Assembly (NCBI RefSeq): GCF_037977055.1
Contig: NZ_CP150274.1
Span: 7,006,001 to 7,070,000 of the forward strand
Length of the DNA: 64,000 bases
Source of the DNA: Paenibacillus sp. FSL K6-1096
GTDB lineage: Bacteria; Bacillota; Bacilli; Paenibacillales; Paenibacillaceae
Reading direction: 5' to 3'
Shown here: in pieces, positions 42,314 to 51,843 of the stretch
How positions within the stretch are numbered: the stretch's first letter is position 1
Layout of the letters: the number at the start of each line of letters is the position of its first letter
The notes under the pieces: generated by a model
The model's database searches: none
The model's input: the letters and a program-made list of their open reading frames with translations, nothing else
Told to the model about the DNA's origin: nothing
Made by a program: the position numbers and the translations under genes

Positions 42314-44227
42314 ATGGAGATTCAAGTGCAGCTGCCGGATGGAGCAATTAGGAGGTATTCGCGTAACACCACGATTGCGCAGGTTGCGGAGTCCATTAGT
42401 GTCAGTCTGAAGAAGAAAGCCATAGCCGGCAAAATCGACGGCAGGCTCGTTGATCTCGACTGCCCGGTAGAACGGGACAGCCTCGTTGAAATCATTGTGG
42501 AAGACAGCAGTGACGGTCTGATGATTCACCGGCACAGCTCAGCCCATCTGTTGGCCCAGGCGGTCAAACGGATCTACGGGGACCGTAACGTCAAGCTGGG
42601 CATCGGACCGGTCATCGAGGACGGATTCTATTACGATATCGATATTGCCCAGCCGCTATCCTCCGAGGACCTTGCTGCCATTGAGCAGGAGATGGAGAAG
42701 ATCATCAAGGAGAATCTCCCGATTCAGCGCCGGGTGGTCAGCCGTGAGGAAGCGGTGGAGCTATTCGCGCAACTGGAAGAACCGCTTAAGCTGGAGCTGA
42801 TCCGGGATCTGCCGGAGGCTGAGGTTATCAGCCTGTACGAGCAGGGCGAATTCACTGACCTGTGCCGGGGGCCGCATCTGGCTTCGACTGGACGGATCAA
42901 AGCGTTCAAGCTGCTGAGTGTCGCCGGAGCTTACTGGCGCGGCAATTCGGACAATCAGGTGCTTCAGCGCATTTACGGTACTGCATTCCTAAGCAAGGCA
43001 GCGCTGGAGGAGCACCTGCTCATGCTGGAGGAAGCGAAGAAGCGGGATCACCGCAAGCTGGGCAAGGAGCTTGGACTGTTCATGTTCTCCGAGGAAGCAC
43101 CGGGAATGCCGTTCTATCTGCCCAAAGGCATGATGATCCGTACAGCGCTGGAGGACTTCTCCCGCAAGCTGCAGCGTGCCGACGGATACGAGGAGGTCCG
43201 CTCCCCGCTGATGATGAACCGGCGGCTGTGGGAGCAATCCGGGCATTGGGATCATTACAAGGACGAGATGTATTTCACTAAGGTGGACGAAACAGATTTT
43301 GCGCTCAAGCCAATGAACTGCCCCGGACACATGCTGATTTACAAAAACAGCCTCCGCTCCTACCGGGACCTGCCGATCCGGATTGCCGAATACGGCCAGG
43401 TACACCGCCATGAGTTCTCCGGCGCGCTGAACGGGATGATGCGGGTCCGTACCTTCTGCCAGGATGACGCCCACCTGTTCGTGCTGCCGGAGCAGATTGA
43501 AGCCGAGATCTCGCGGGTGCTGGAGCTGATTGACCGTTTCTATTCCATCTTCGGCTTCGAATACAAGGTTGAGCTGTCTACTCGCCCGGAGGATTATATG
43601 GGTTCCGAAGAGCTGTGGGATCAGGCGGAGCAATCGCTGGAGCGAGTGCTGAAGAACAATGGCATCGAGTTCCGGGTGAATGAGGGAGATGGAGCTTTTT
43701 ACGGGCCAAAGATTGATTTCCATATCCTCGATGCTCTGAAGCGGAGCTGGCAATGCGGCACGATTCAACTGGATTTCCAGATGCCGGAGAAGTTCGACCT
43801 GACTTACATCGGGGAAGATAACAACAAGCACCGTCCGGTCGTGATCCACCGCGCCGTATTCGGCTCGATTGACCGGTTCATGGGTATTCTTACAGAGCAC
43901 TATAGCGGGGCATTTCCGTTGTGGCTGGCCCCCGTGCAGGTTAAGGTGCTGCCAGTCTCTGCCGTTCATGACGGTTATGCCGAAGAGGTTAGACGCCAGT
44001 TGGCGTTAGCCGGACTTCGGGTAGAGGTGGATTCGCGGAATGAGAAGCTGGGCTACAGAATCCGTGAAGCGCAGCTGGAGAAAATCCCTTATATGCTGGT
44101 GCTTGGAGATCAGGAGCAGAGTGGCGGGACAGTCTCGGTGAGAAGCCGTGCAGAGGATGCACTGCAATCGCTGAGTGTAGAAGAGCTTGTCCAGCGGATG
44201 CAGGAGCAGATCAACGGGTGGAAATAA
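42314..44227 (+). CDS. thrS: Threonyl-tRNA synthetase
   Basis: A 637-aa class II aminoacyl-tRNA synthetase charging tRNA-Thr. Domains in order: TGS (1-62), the N2 editing domain with HSSAH, the catalytic core (about 240-530) with motif 2 HRHEFSGALNGMMRVR and the Zn ligand Cys near 336 in MNCPGHML, and a C-terminal anticodon-binding domain (about 540-637). The ATG at 42314 has TGGAGG; the longer frame from 42212 runs through the T-box terminator and is not translated. Bacilli can carry two such enzymes; I cannot tell whether this is the main or the stress copy. Confidence 0.96.
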   Translation: MEIQVQLPDGAIRRYSRNTTIAQVAESISVSLKKKAIAGKIDGRLVDLDCPVERDSLVEIIVEDSSDGLMIHRHSSAHLLAQAVKRIYGDRNVKLGIGPVIEDGFYYDIDIAQPLSSEDLAAIEQEMEKIIKENLPIQRRVVSREEAVELFAQLEEPLKLELIRDLPEAEVISLYEQGEFTDLCRGPHLASTGRIKAFKLLSVAGAYWRGNSDNQVLQRIYGTAFLSKAALEEHLLMLEEAKKRDHRKLGKELGLFMFSEEAPGMPFYLPKGMMIRTALEDFSRKLQRADGYEEVRSPLMMNRRLWEQSGHWDHYKDEMYFTKVDETDFALKPMNCPGHMLIYKNSLRSYRDLPIRIAEYGQVHRHEFSGALNGMMRVRTFCQDDAHLFVLPEQIEAEISRVLELIDRFYSIFGFEYKVELSTRPEDYMGSEELWDQAEQSLERVLKNNGIEFRVNEGDGAFYGPKIDFHILDALKRSWQCGTIQLDFQMPEKFDLTYIGEDNNKHRPVVIHRAVFGSIDRFMGILTEHYSGAFPLWLAPVQVKVLPVSAVHDGYAEEVRRQLALAGLRVEVDSRNEKLGYRIREAQLEKIPYMLVLGDQEQSGGTVSVRSRAEDALQSLSVEELVQRMQEQINGWK

Positions 44228-44294
44228 ATCGCTTCATATATAATAGAGAGATATAATAGATAGCAAGTAAGCAGATATACTAGGAGGAACTCAG

Positions 44295-44891
44295 TTGACA
44301 GCAATAGACACAGGACAGCTTGCGGGCAGCGTAATCCGGCTTGAGCCCCTGACGGCGGAGCATAAGCCGGAGCTTACGCAGGTGCTGAATGATCCGCGGA
44401 TCTGGGAGTATACCTGGAGAAAGATCAGCTCCGAAGAACAGGCCGCACAGCTGGTGGATATGGCCCTGGCGAATCAGGCATCAGGCAAGGATATCCCCTA
44501 TGTGATGGTAGAGCAGGCCTCCGGCCGAATCATAGGGACTACGCGGATGATGCATCTGGACCGTACGCACCGGGGCGCGGAGATCGGCTGTACCTGGGTT
44601 GCGCCGGCATTCTGGAGAACGGCGGTGAATACGGAATCGAAGCTGCTTTTGCTGGAATATGGCTTCGGTGTGCTGAATCTGATCCGGGTGGAATTCTCCA
44701 TTGTCAGTAACAATCTGCGCTCGCAGCGGGCGATTGAGCGGATTGGCGCAGTCCGGGAAGGGGTGCTCCGCAAGCACCGTGTGACACCTGACGGTACAGT
44801 GCTGGACAATGTCGTATACAGTATAACCGATGAGGAGTGGCCTGCGGTGAAGGCCCGGCTGCAATATTTGCTGAATGAGAAATACAAATAG
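44295..44891 (+). CDS. GNAT acetyltransferase, RimJ/RimL-like
   Basis: A 198-aa GNAT-family N-acetyltransferase of the type that acetylates protein N-termini or small amines. It starts with LEPLTAEHKPEL, has IGTTRMMHLDRTHRGAEIG in the core strand, and the acetyl-CoA region near VNTESKLLLLEYGF, with NNLRSQRAIERIGAVREG at the end, as in RimJ/RimL. TTG start set by TAGGAGG. It is followed by the jet promoter. Confidence 0.88.
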   Translation: MTAIDTGQLAGSVIRLEPLTAEHKPELTQVLNDPRIWEYTWRKISSEEQAAQLVDMALANQASGKDIPYVMVEQASGRIIGTTRMMHLDRTHRGAEIGCTWVAPAFWRTAVNTESKLLLLEYGFGVLNLIRVEFSIVSNNLRSQRAIERIGAVREGVLRKHRVTPDGTVLDNVVYSITDEEWPAVKARLQYLLNEKYK

Positions 44892-44907
44892 CCGTAGCTG
44901 TGAAACA

Positions 44908-45012
44908 TTGGTATAATAGAAAGACATGAGGATAGAAACATAAGTTCCCCTCCTGTGGGAATGTGCTGCCCATACTTCACCCTTCTGGGTGGAGGTGGGT
45001 TTCTGTATTGTT
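44908..45012 (+). promoter_or_regulatory. Extended -10 promoter and hairpin leader of the jet operon
   Basis: An extended -10, TTGGTATAAT (TATAAT at 44913-44918), lies 135 bp before jetA. In the leader, CTTCACCC-TTCT-GGGTGGAG (44975-44994) forms an eight-pair hairpin with one G-U pair, followed by a G/T-rich tract (GTGGGTTTCTGTATTGTTTG). This could be a weak terminator or attenuator upstream of the Wadjet genes, or simply the end of the GNAT transcript. Confidence 0.5.
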
Positions 45013-45052
45013 TGGGGGGAAATCACGAAGTGATGGCGAGGTTGGCGAGCGG

Positions 45053-46570
45053 ATGAACTGGAATGATTTTGGTGAACGGAATAAGCGGCTGAATCCCTTA
45101 TGGAGCCTGGGGGCGGGGATGAATCTCGGCGAGCTTCAGCCCTATAAAGAAATGATTGCGCTCAGCGTGCTGCTGCAGGTCTATTATCTGGAGCTGGAAT
45201 CGAGTGAGCAGAGGTCACGGGAGGATCTGGTTGATCTGGCCTGGAATTCGCTTGAACGCTTCGGCATCGCCGGGCTGGGCAGCCCGGAGTCGGTGGAACG
45301 GCTGGTGGACGGGCTGCTGTGGAGCGGCAGCGGCGGGGATTTCGAGGCGAATTATTATGATGATCTTACCCGTGAGATCGGGGTGCAGAAATATAAATAT
45401 TTTACCGTGGACGAGGATGCCACACGCATCAGCTGGGAGGAGAACGGGACCACGATCTACCGGCTCTCCGAATATGCGATGGAGCTAATCTTCATGAGTC
45501 ATGAGATCATTGATGAGTTCCAGATCAGCATTAAGCTGCTGGAGATTCAGATGCATATCAAGCACGGACGGGTGACCCGGGCGATGCAGGATGTGAACGA
45601 ATTGATCTCCCGTGTGCGCAAAATGACCCAGCAGCAGCAGGAATACCGCAACGCGCTGCGCCGTAATCCGAAGCATATCTTCAGTGAATACGGCACGCAG
45701 CGGCATGGGCGGCTGGAGGAAATTCACCAGCAGTTCGATGAGGAGCGCAAGCACTTCGATAACATTCACCGTTCACTGGCCCGGCTGGCTAACGATGAGA
45801 AGGATGTCATCGACTTCAATGAGCTGCGCCAGCTCTCCGAGCGGGTGGAGCTGTCCCGCAGAGTTCATGATGAACTGGCGGAGGTGGTGCTGAGCATCTT
45901 CGAAGCGGAGACGAATCTGCGGCTGAACTTCCCGGAATTGTTCTGGGGGGCGGCAGGCTTTAACTTCCGTACCCATGTCTGGGAGGAGTGGGTGAAGCAG
46001 GAAGGGCTGGAGGACGGAGATAGCCTGGAGACTCTGATCAGCGGGCTGTTCTCCCCTGCGCAGGACTTCATCTATCCGCTGGCCTGGGCCTGGGAGGAGC
46101 AGGATGTCGGCTTCCTGCCGGAGGATATGCCGGATACGCCGGAGGAACCCGGGGAAGAAGAGGACTACCAGTATGTTCCCAGAGGCATTCCGTGGACCGA
46201 GGTATGTGAGCTGTGGCTGCCGGTTATGGCCGGAGTAGCTGCGCAAGGCAGCTTCACCTTCATAGCCGAAGCCTTCACGGAGGAAGAACAGCGGAGGTGG
46301 GCCGAGTCGCCTCATGCTGTGGACTTGTGGGTGCAATTCTTCCATACCGTCATTACCGTTCAGGAGCCGGAAGCGGCGGGCCAGGGCGGTACAGATGAAT
46401 GCCAGAAGCTGCTTCAGCGGTTAATGGCGGACCACCCAGAGCTTGAGGTGCTGCGCGGCCGGCGGCTGCGTACAACGATCCGGCCGGGGCAGCAGGGCCA
46501 TACACGCTTTCCGGGACTTGAGATCAGCCCTTATACCATTACTATAGAAGAGAAAAGAGAGGAGCCCTGA
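45053..46570 (+). CDS. jetA: Wadjet JetA-like (kleisin, MukF/MksF-type) subunit
   Basis: A 505-aa protein that I assign to JetA, the kleisin of Wadjet SMC complexes. No catalytic motif is seen. The N-terminus is mostly helical with a likely winged-helix domain (about residues 15-110), then a long heptad-type helical stretch (about 150-290, rich in E/K/R/Q/L, including QQQEYRNALRR). The C-terminal part (about 380-505) has an acidic loop (PDTPEEPGEEEDYQYV). I use the ATG at 45053 (MNWNDFGERN) with GAGG upstream; the frame opens at 44963 but runs back into the leader hairpin. It is 1 bp from jetB. Order, sizes and partner genes support the call more than any motif. Confidence 0.8.
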   Translation: MNWNDFGERNKRLNPLWSLGAGMNLGELQPYKEMIALSVLLQVYYLELESSEQRSREDLVDLAWNSLERFGIAGLGSPESVERLVDGLLWSGSGGDFEANYYDDLTREIGVQKYKYFTVDEDATRISWEENGTTIYRLSEYAMELIFMSHEIIDEFQISIKLLEIQMHIKHGRVTRAMQDVNELISRVRKMTQQQQEYRNALRRNPKHIFSEYGTQRHGRLEEIHQQFDEERKHFDNIHRSLARLANDEKDVIDFNELRQLSERVELSRRVHDELAEVVLSIFEAETNLRLNFPELFWGAAGFNFRTHVWEEWVKQEGLEDGDSLETLISGLFSPAQDFIYPLAWAWEEQDVGFLPEDMPDTPEEPGEEEDYQYVPRGIPWTEVCELWLPVMAGVAAQGSFTFIAEAFTEEEQRRWAESPHAVDLWVQFFHTVITVQEPEAAGQGGTDECQKLLQRLMADHPELEVLRGRRLRTTIRPGQQGHTRFPGLEISPYTITIEEKREEP

Positions 46571-46571
46571 G

Positions 46572-47330
46572 ATGAGTTATTCGCTAGAGCAAGTGCAGAT
46601 GGCTTCGCGGCTGTTCTTCGACCTGCTGCGCCGGAAGGTGATTCCGCTGGATGACCCCACTGCTGCTGAATGCCTGCAGGACACGGCGGCTTATGACGCC
46701 TTGCAGTATGTAGCCAAAGAAGCGGGCTGCCGGGTGATGAATTCCGGACATCGCCTGCACCTGCTGGTCAGTCCGATCGGCTCCGGGTTCGCCAGCAACT
46801 TCACCCAGCTGCGGAATAAATATTCGCGGATTGAACGGAAGACGCATCTGCATATCATTAACGTGATTATCCTGGTATTCCTGGCTGAGATGGATCAGGA
46901 TGAGCAGCATTTCAAGCCCGGCCAGGACAGTATGTCATACATACAATTATCCGATCAGGTGTCGGCGCTGTTCCAGGCCTGGATCGGGATGGATGATGAC
47001 GGCAGCTTCAGCAAGCAGTGGCGGCTGGATATCCAGGCCATGCACCGGATCTGGACCAGCCTCTATATGCAGACCCGGAGCCAGGAGGAAGGCGATTCGC
47101 TGACCCGGGGTGCCGGTTCACGCATCGGGCTGATCCATGAAGGGATGAAGCTGCTGGAGGAGGAGCATCTGGTGTTCATCTCCGAGAATGAGAAGCGGAT
47201 TTTCCCCCGGGAAGAGCTGTACGAACGGATGCGTTATCTCTACCATGATGTGGACCGCTACAAAGAGCTGAAGGCGCTGGTCGGGCGCACACTCAGCGGA
47301 CAGGAGGGGGAAGCCCATGCCGCGCATTGA
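46572..47330 (+). CDS. jetB: Wadjet JetB-like (MukE/MksE-type) subunit
   Basis: A 252-aa protein assigned to JetB, the MukE/KITE-like partner that binds the kleisin. It reads as two winged-helix-type domains (about 1-110 and 130-245). Recognisable stretches include RLFFDLLRRKVIPLDDP and LLEEEHLVFISENEKRIFPR. Starts 1 bp after the jetA stop with GAGGAG, and overlaps jetC by 14 bp, so the three proteins are made together. Function of the complex is to load on and extrude small circular DNA such as plasmids. Confidence 0.8.
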   Translation: MSYSLEQVQMASRLFFDLLRRKVIPLDDPTAAECLQDTAAYDALQYVAKEAGCRVMNSGHRLHLLVSPIGSGFASNFTQLRNKYSRIERKTHLHIINVIILVFLAEMDQDEQHFKPGQDSMSYIQLSDQVSALFQAWIGMDDDGSFSKQWRLDIQAMHRIWTSLYMQTRSQEEGDSLTRGAGSRIGLIHEGMKLLEEEHLVFISENEKRIFPREELYERMRYLYHDVDRYKELKALVGRTLSGQEGEAHAAH

Positions 47331-50300
47331 ACGAATCCGCATCGCGGGACTGAAATATGAGAAAATGCTGAAGCGCTACGAGGATATGATTCTTGATCTG
47401 TGCAATGAGGAAGGCCCGGCCAATACCTTGATCACCCTGATGAACGGCGGGGGGAAGGGCGTGCTGCTGCAATCTATCTTCCAGCTGCTGATGCCCAGAG
47501 CGGCGTGGGGCAAGGATAATGAGAACCAGGTGGAGGCTTTTTTCCATAATCACAAGAAGCAGCTGAAGCCCTACACCTTCCACGTAGCCATAGAATGGCG
47601 GCTGGATGATGCGGAGCGGACCGAATATATCACTACCGGAATCGCGATGACGGCCCAGCAATCCGTCGACCAGTTGGAGATTAAGGTGGATTATCTGCTG
47701 TATGCGCTGCTGAAATACGGGGAGCATGCTGAGCTTAACCTGGGCACACTGCCGCTGTATGACCAAGGAACGGGCAGCCCGGCCAGCTTCGAGGCGATCC
47801 AGCAGTTCGTCCGCGAACGGCGTAGTGACATCAACGTCTACGGCAGCCACAGCTCGGATCTGAAGAAGTATTATGCCTTCCTGGCCGATCATGATATTCA
47901 TATCGATGAATGGCGCAATATGCGCAGAATCAACGGGGAGGAAGGCGGCATCAAGGGCTATTTTCAGAAAAATGACGCCTTCACCAATCACCATCTGTTC
48001 GAGCGGTTAATTATTCCTGAGATCGGCTCCAGCCTGTACGGCACGATGCGTGAGGATGAAGGCTCGCTCCAGCGTATGTTTGTTGATACCGCTACGGTGG
48101 CGCAGCGCTTGCCGATGCTGGAGCAGCGGGAGCGCGCGTTCGCTGAATTCACTTCGCTGGCAGCAAAGCTCTATGAGGCGGTGAAGCAGGGAACAGAGGC
48201 CGACCGCAGCTTCCGCGAGACGGAGCTGCTCGGGGCGCAGCTGTCGACTGTAATCCATGCCGAGCAGAAGAGCGCGGAGGACAAGCGCCGCAAGACTGCG
48301 GATGAGCTGGCCGGATATATTCAGGAGGCGAAGCAGCTCCGGTTCGAGAGTGACAATCTGAACTATCTGCGGCTGAAGGAGGAGCATGACCGCAAGCAGG
48401 AAGAGTTCAAGGTGGTCTCAGATAATCAGTCCCGGGCCAAGCAGCGGCTGGACGCATCGAAGGCCAGAGAGATAGAGCTAGAGGTCGCCCATTATCTGGC
48501 CAGACGCCGTTTGCAGCTCCGCCAGATCGGGCAATGGCAGAAGGAGATCGAAGCGATCGAAGGGTCGCTCGAAATGAAAGAGCGCCAGGAGGTCATTCAG
48601 GGCGCTAAGCAGGAGCTGCGGCAGCAGTGGGAGCAGGTCAGCCGGTTATGGCAGAATCAGCACCGGTACTTCAGCGGGCAGCAGCAGGCCCAGGCTGCAG
48701 AGGAGAAGGTGCTGCGCAAGGGCCGTGAGGAATTGCTGGTAGAGCAGGGCAAGCTAGAGGGCAAGCTCCAGGAATACACCGCAGCGATCCGGAAATATAC
48801 GGAAGAGCTGGGCGCCTTCGCCGCCCGCCACGGCCAGGAGGCGGCTCATTCGCCGGCGGCAGCACTTCAGCGCACGCTGCTGGCAGCCCGCAGCCTTGCG
48901 GAGAATATTGCCGCGCTCCAGGCGCAGCGCACATCCGCTCAGGATCAGAAGCAGCTGCTGCATACGGCACACACGCGCGTGACGGAGAAGCTGCTCGGGG
49001 CGGAAGCCCAGGCGGAGGAGCTGTCCGCTCGGCTGGAGGCGCAGATGAATAAGGAATCGCAGCTCTGGTCGCAGCTGGTTGTTCTGCTGGAAATGTATGA
49101 AGAACATCAGCAGCTCGGGATGGCTGCGCTGCATGAAGCACAGCCGCTGATACAGGAGCGGTTCATCCGCCGGATTGATGAAGCAGAGCAGCAGACGAAG
49201 CGGCTGCGGCGGGATTACTATCAGCAGCAGCTGGATGTTGAGCTGCAGCAGGAAGAATACTGGCTGCCCAATCATGACATTATGCTCGTGAAGGATGCCC
49301 TCGAAGCGTTGAAGATTAGCTCCATGACGGGTAGCATGTATCTGAACGACCAGTCTTATCTCGTGCGTGAGGAGGAGCTGGAGCGTCATCCGCTGCTTCC
49401 CTACGGGCTGATTGTCACCAGACGCGAGGCGGCGAAGCTGCAGCCGGAGCTGCTTCAGGAGCTGCTGCTCAAAGCGCCGGTCCCGATCTTCGTCCGCGAG
49501 GAGATGGCCGAAGCCGGAGCGGACAGCTTCCTGCTGCTGGCTCATCAGGGACCGCAGATGGTGCTTCAACCCGACCGCTTCCAGGAATGGAAGCGGGGGA
49601 TGGCCTCCAGGCTGCGGGAGCAGGAGGAAGAGCTTCAGGCAGAGGAAGCCTATCTGGCTAAGCTAAGATCGGCCCGCCAGGAAGTGGAGCGCCTGCTTCA
49701 GGGCGAGCATACCGTCAGTCTGCGGGCCAGACAAAAGACGCTGGAGGCCCTGCTTCAGGAGCTGCGGGGCCAATTGAATGAAATGAATGCGGAACAGGCA
49801 CGCTATGAGGAGGTTCTGGCTGGAATTTCCAGAGATCTGGCTGCCTGCGAAGCGGATCAGGCGGAGCAGGAGAGCCGGGCGGCGGCGCTGCGGGAGTGGA
49901 CGGAACGGAGCCGGAAGCAGGAGCAGGATTACCAGGAGAAGCAGCAGGCCGTGGAGCTGAAGACTACACTGGGCAAGGAAATCGAGGCCAAGGACCAGCA
50001 GCTTGCCCGGCTGAAGGCAGAGATGGACAGCCTGGCTGTGCAGCGGGAGAAATGGATTGGGGATGCCCGCTATTCCTTGTTCCCGCGGCTGCAGAACTGG
50101 TTCCCGGAGATCCGCTTCCCGGATGGAGCAGCGGATACGCCGGATGCGGCACCGGAAGAAGCAGCACCGGATGCGGCGGCACAGGACAAGCTGCTGCAGC
50201 TGCTCAGCACCGTTGAGAGTCTACAGCAGTCCCTAAGCCAGAACGAGCTGGAGATTCGCACGCGAACCGCCCAGATCAAGGCGGCGAGAGAACAGCTGGC

Positions 50301-51804
50301 CGAGCTGGAAACGGCTGTACAGCAGGTCGATGCAGCATGGGCCTCTGCTCCTGAGCCGGAGGATTCACCGGAGACGATCCAGTTGGCCAGAGTCCGGCAG
50401 AAGAGCGACACGGGCATGCTGGATGAGGATCTCCAGCAGCTCCGCGATTCCTTCATCCGCTGCCAGACCGAGCTTGAGAACCTGCGCAAGGAGCTTGTCA
50501 AAGCGGAGAAGGCAGTCAAGGAGAAGCATGAACGGGCGGTTGAGCTCTGGCATGTGCCGCTGGGACCGAAGGGTGAAGAGATCAGCCTGCGGTCCCGCGA
50601 GAACGAGCATCTGCTGAATGCCTGCAAGCAGTCGCTGCATGTGATGGATGGGTGGCTGCAGGTGCTCGGCAATCAGAGCCGGATTATGGATACCCATGTC
50701 GAGCGCCGCGTCCAGCTCCGCGAGGTGCCGGAGGAATTGCAGCTCCGTGTAAGGGAGAGCTGCGAGCCGCTGGTTGAGGACTGGCTGCAGCGCAGCAAGG
50801 CCGCCCGCAGCCGGCGTGAAGATATCCTGCGCCAGGTGAAGGAGGAGCGGACCGCACTCAGCGGCAGAATCGCCAAGTCCGGCTGGAATGCGGAGCTTGA
50901 GACCAAGCTTCTGGAACGCCTGAACAACGTGCATTGGGAGGACTTTACTATCGCACTCCAGGTGCTGGATGCGATGCTTCAGAGCTCCCGCGACCAGATT
51001 GAGAGCATCCGCAGCGACAAGGAGGATATGGAGCTGTCCCGCAAGCTCTGGGTGGGCCGGGCAGCGAAGCGGGTGGTGCAGATTGTCGATATTCTCAAAC
51101 GGATGGAACGCCGGATGATCATTCATAATGAGAATGGGCACGCCTTCCCGCTGGTCCGGCTGAACTATAAGAATATTAATGTGCCAAGAACAACCGAGGA
51201 TATCGAGCCGCTGGTCAGCGACTATTTCAACCGCTGCATCAGCAGCCTGCTGGAGAAATATCCGAAGATGGAGCAGGTTCCGCCGTCCGCTGTCCGTGAG
51301 CTGATCAACGATGGACGTATGGTCTATGCGGCATTGCAAAACCGTTTCCCGGTATTGCAGGTCTATAAGCCGGTGACGGAGAATTACTTCCTGTATGCCG
51401 CCCCTGAGGATTATCATTATTCCGACTGGGAGGTTATCAACCGCGGGGCAGTGGATGAGGCGGTGGGCAGCGGCGGACAGCGCCAGTCTGTCCAGCTGCT
51501 GGTCGCGATGATGATTATGACCCACAAGCGGGTGAACCGCGAGAACAAAGGCTGGACGGTGTTCCTGTATGACAATCCGTTCGGCGAGATGGTCTCCAAT
51601 AACGTGCTTGATCCGGTCTTCGAAATCTCGAAGGCGCTGAAGTTCCAGTGGCTGATCGTGACGCCGCCGGAGCTGGTGAAGAATGATGTGAGCGTCCGTT
51701 TCGGTGTGTACTGGCAGCTGTATTTTGGCGGGGATAAGGGAGATGCGCTCGGTTCAACCCTGATCAAAGGCGGCCGCAAGCTGGCCCCCGCTACGTTATT
51801 CTAG
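47317..51804 (+). CDS. jetC: Wadjet JetC-like (MukB/SMC-type) ATPase
   Basis: A 1495-aa SMC-like ATPase. The head is split between both ends: Walker A region LMNGGGKGVL (residues 41-50, Lys47), and near the C-terminus signature GSGGQRQ (1384-1390) and Walker B FLYDNPFG with Asp1419. Between them are long coiled coils (about 280-650 and 770-1290) with a hinge domain in the middle (about 650-765). The layout and length match MukB/MksB/JetC rather than SbcC, which lacks this gene company. Two features deviate from textbook ATPases: the Ser/Thr after Walker A Lys is Gly48, and the catalytic Glu after Walker B is Asn1420. DNPFG may be usual in JetC relatives. AGGAGGGGG ribosome site. No JetD gene follows. 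Confidence 0.85.
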   Translation: MPRIERIRIAGLKYEKMLKRYEDMILDLCNEEGPANTLITLMNGGGKGVLLQSIFQLLMPRAAWGKDNENQVEAFFHNHKKQLKPYTFHVAIEWRLDDAERTEYITTGIAMTAQQSVDQLEIKVDYLLYALLKYGEHAELNLGTLPLYDQGTGSPASFEAIQQFVRERRSDINVYGSHSSDLKKYYAFLADHDIHIDEWRNMRRINGEEGGIKGYFQKNDAFTNHHLFERLIIPEIGSSLYGTMREDEGSLQRMFVDTATVAQRLPMLEQRERAFAEFTSLAAKLYEAVKQGTEADRSFRETELLGAQLSTVIHAEQKSAEDKRRKTADELAGYIQEAKQLRFESDNLNYLRLKEEHDRKQEEFKVVSDNQSRAKQRLDASKAREIELEVAHYLARRRLQLRQIGQWQKEIEAIEGSLEMKERQEVIQGAKQELRQQWEQVSRLWQNQHRYFSGQQQAQAAEEKVLRKGREELLVEQGKLEGKLQEYTAAIRKYTEELGAFAARHGQEAAHSPAAALQRTLLAARSLAENIAALQAQRTSAQDQKQLLHTAHTRVTEKLLGAEAQAEELSARLEAQMNKESQLWSQLVVLLEMYEEHQQLGMAALHEAQPLIQERFIRRIDEAEQQTKRLRRDYYQQQLDVELQQEEYWLPNHDIMLVKDALEALKISSMTGSMYLNDQSYLVREEELERHPLLPYGLIVTRREAAKLQPELLQELLLKAPVPIFVREEMAEAGADSFLLLAHQGPQMVLQPDRFQEWKRGMASRLREQEEELQAEEAYLAKLRSARQEVERLLQGEHTVSLRARQKTLEALLQELRGQLNEMNAEQARYEEVLAGISRDLAACEADQAEQESRAAALREWTERSRKQEQDYQEKQQAVELKTTLGKEIEAKDQQLARLKAEMDSLAVQREKWIGDARYSLFPRLQNWFPEIRFPDGAADTPDAAPEEAAPDAAAQDKLLQLLSTVESLQQSLSQNELEIRTRTAQIKAAREQLAELETAVQQVDAAWASAPEPEDSPETIQLARVRQKSDTGMLDEDLQQLRDSFIRCQTELENLRKELVKAEKAVKEKHERAVELWHVPLGPKGEEISLRSRENEHLLNACKQSLHVMDGWLQVLGNQSRIMDTHVERRVQLREVPEELQLRVRESCEPLVEDWLQRSKAARSRREDILRQVKEERTALSGRIAKSGWNAELETKLLERLNNVHWEDFTIALQVLDAMLQSSRDQIESIRSDKEDMELSRKLWVGRAAKRVVQIVDILKRMERRMIIHNENGHAFPLVRLNYKNINVPRTTEDIEPLVSDYFNRCISSLLEKYPKMEQVPPSAVRELINDGRMVYAALQNRFPVLQVYKPVTENYFLYAAPEDYHYSDWEVINRGAVDEAVGSGGQRQSVQLLVAMMIMTHKRVNRENKGWTVFLYDNPFGEMVSNNVLDPVFEISKALKFQWLIVTPPELVKNDVSVRFGVYWQLYFGGDKGDALGSTLIKGGRKLAPATLF

Positions 51805-51843
51805 GCAGCAATACCAAATCTAATGACAGGTGGGATTGTGAGA

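Noticed and set aside
47317..51804. SbcC or a generic SMC instead of JetC
   Set aside because: No SbcD partner is present; the gene has kleisin- and KITE-like partners in the order of Wadjet/MukFEB, and the hinge and length fit MukB-like proteins.
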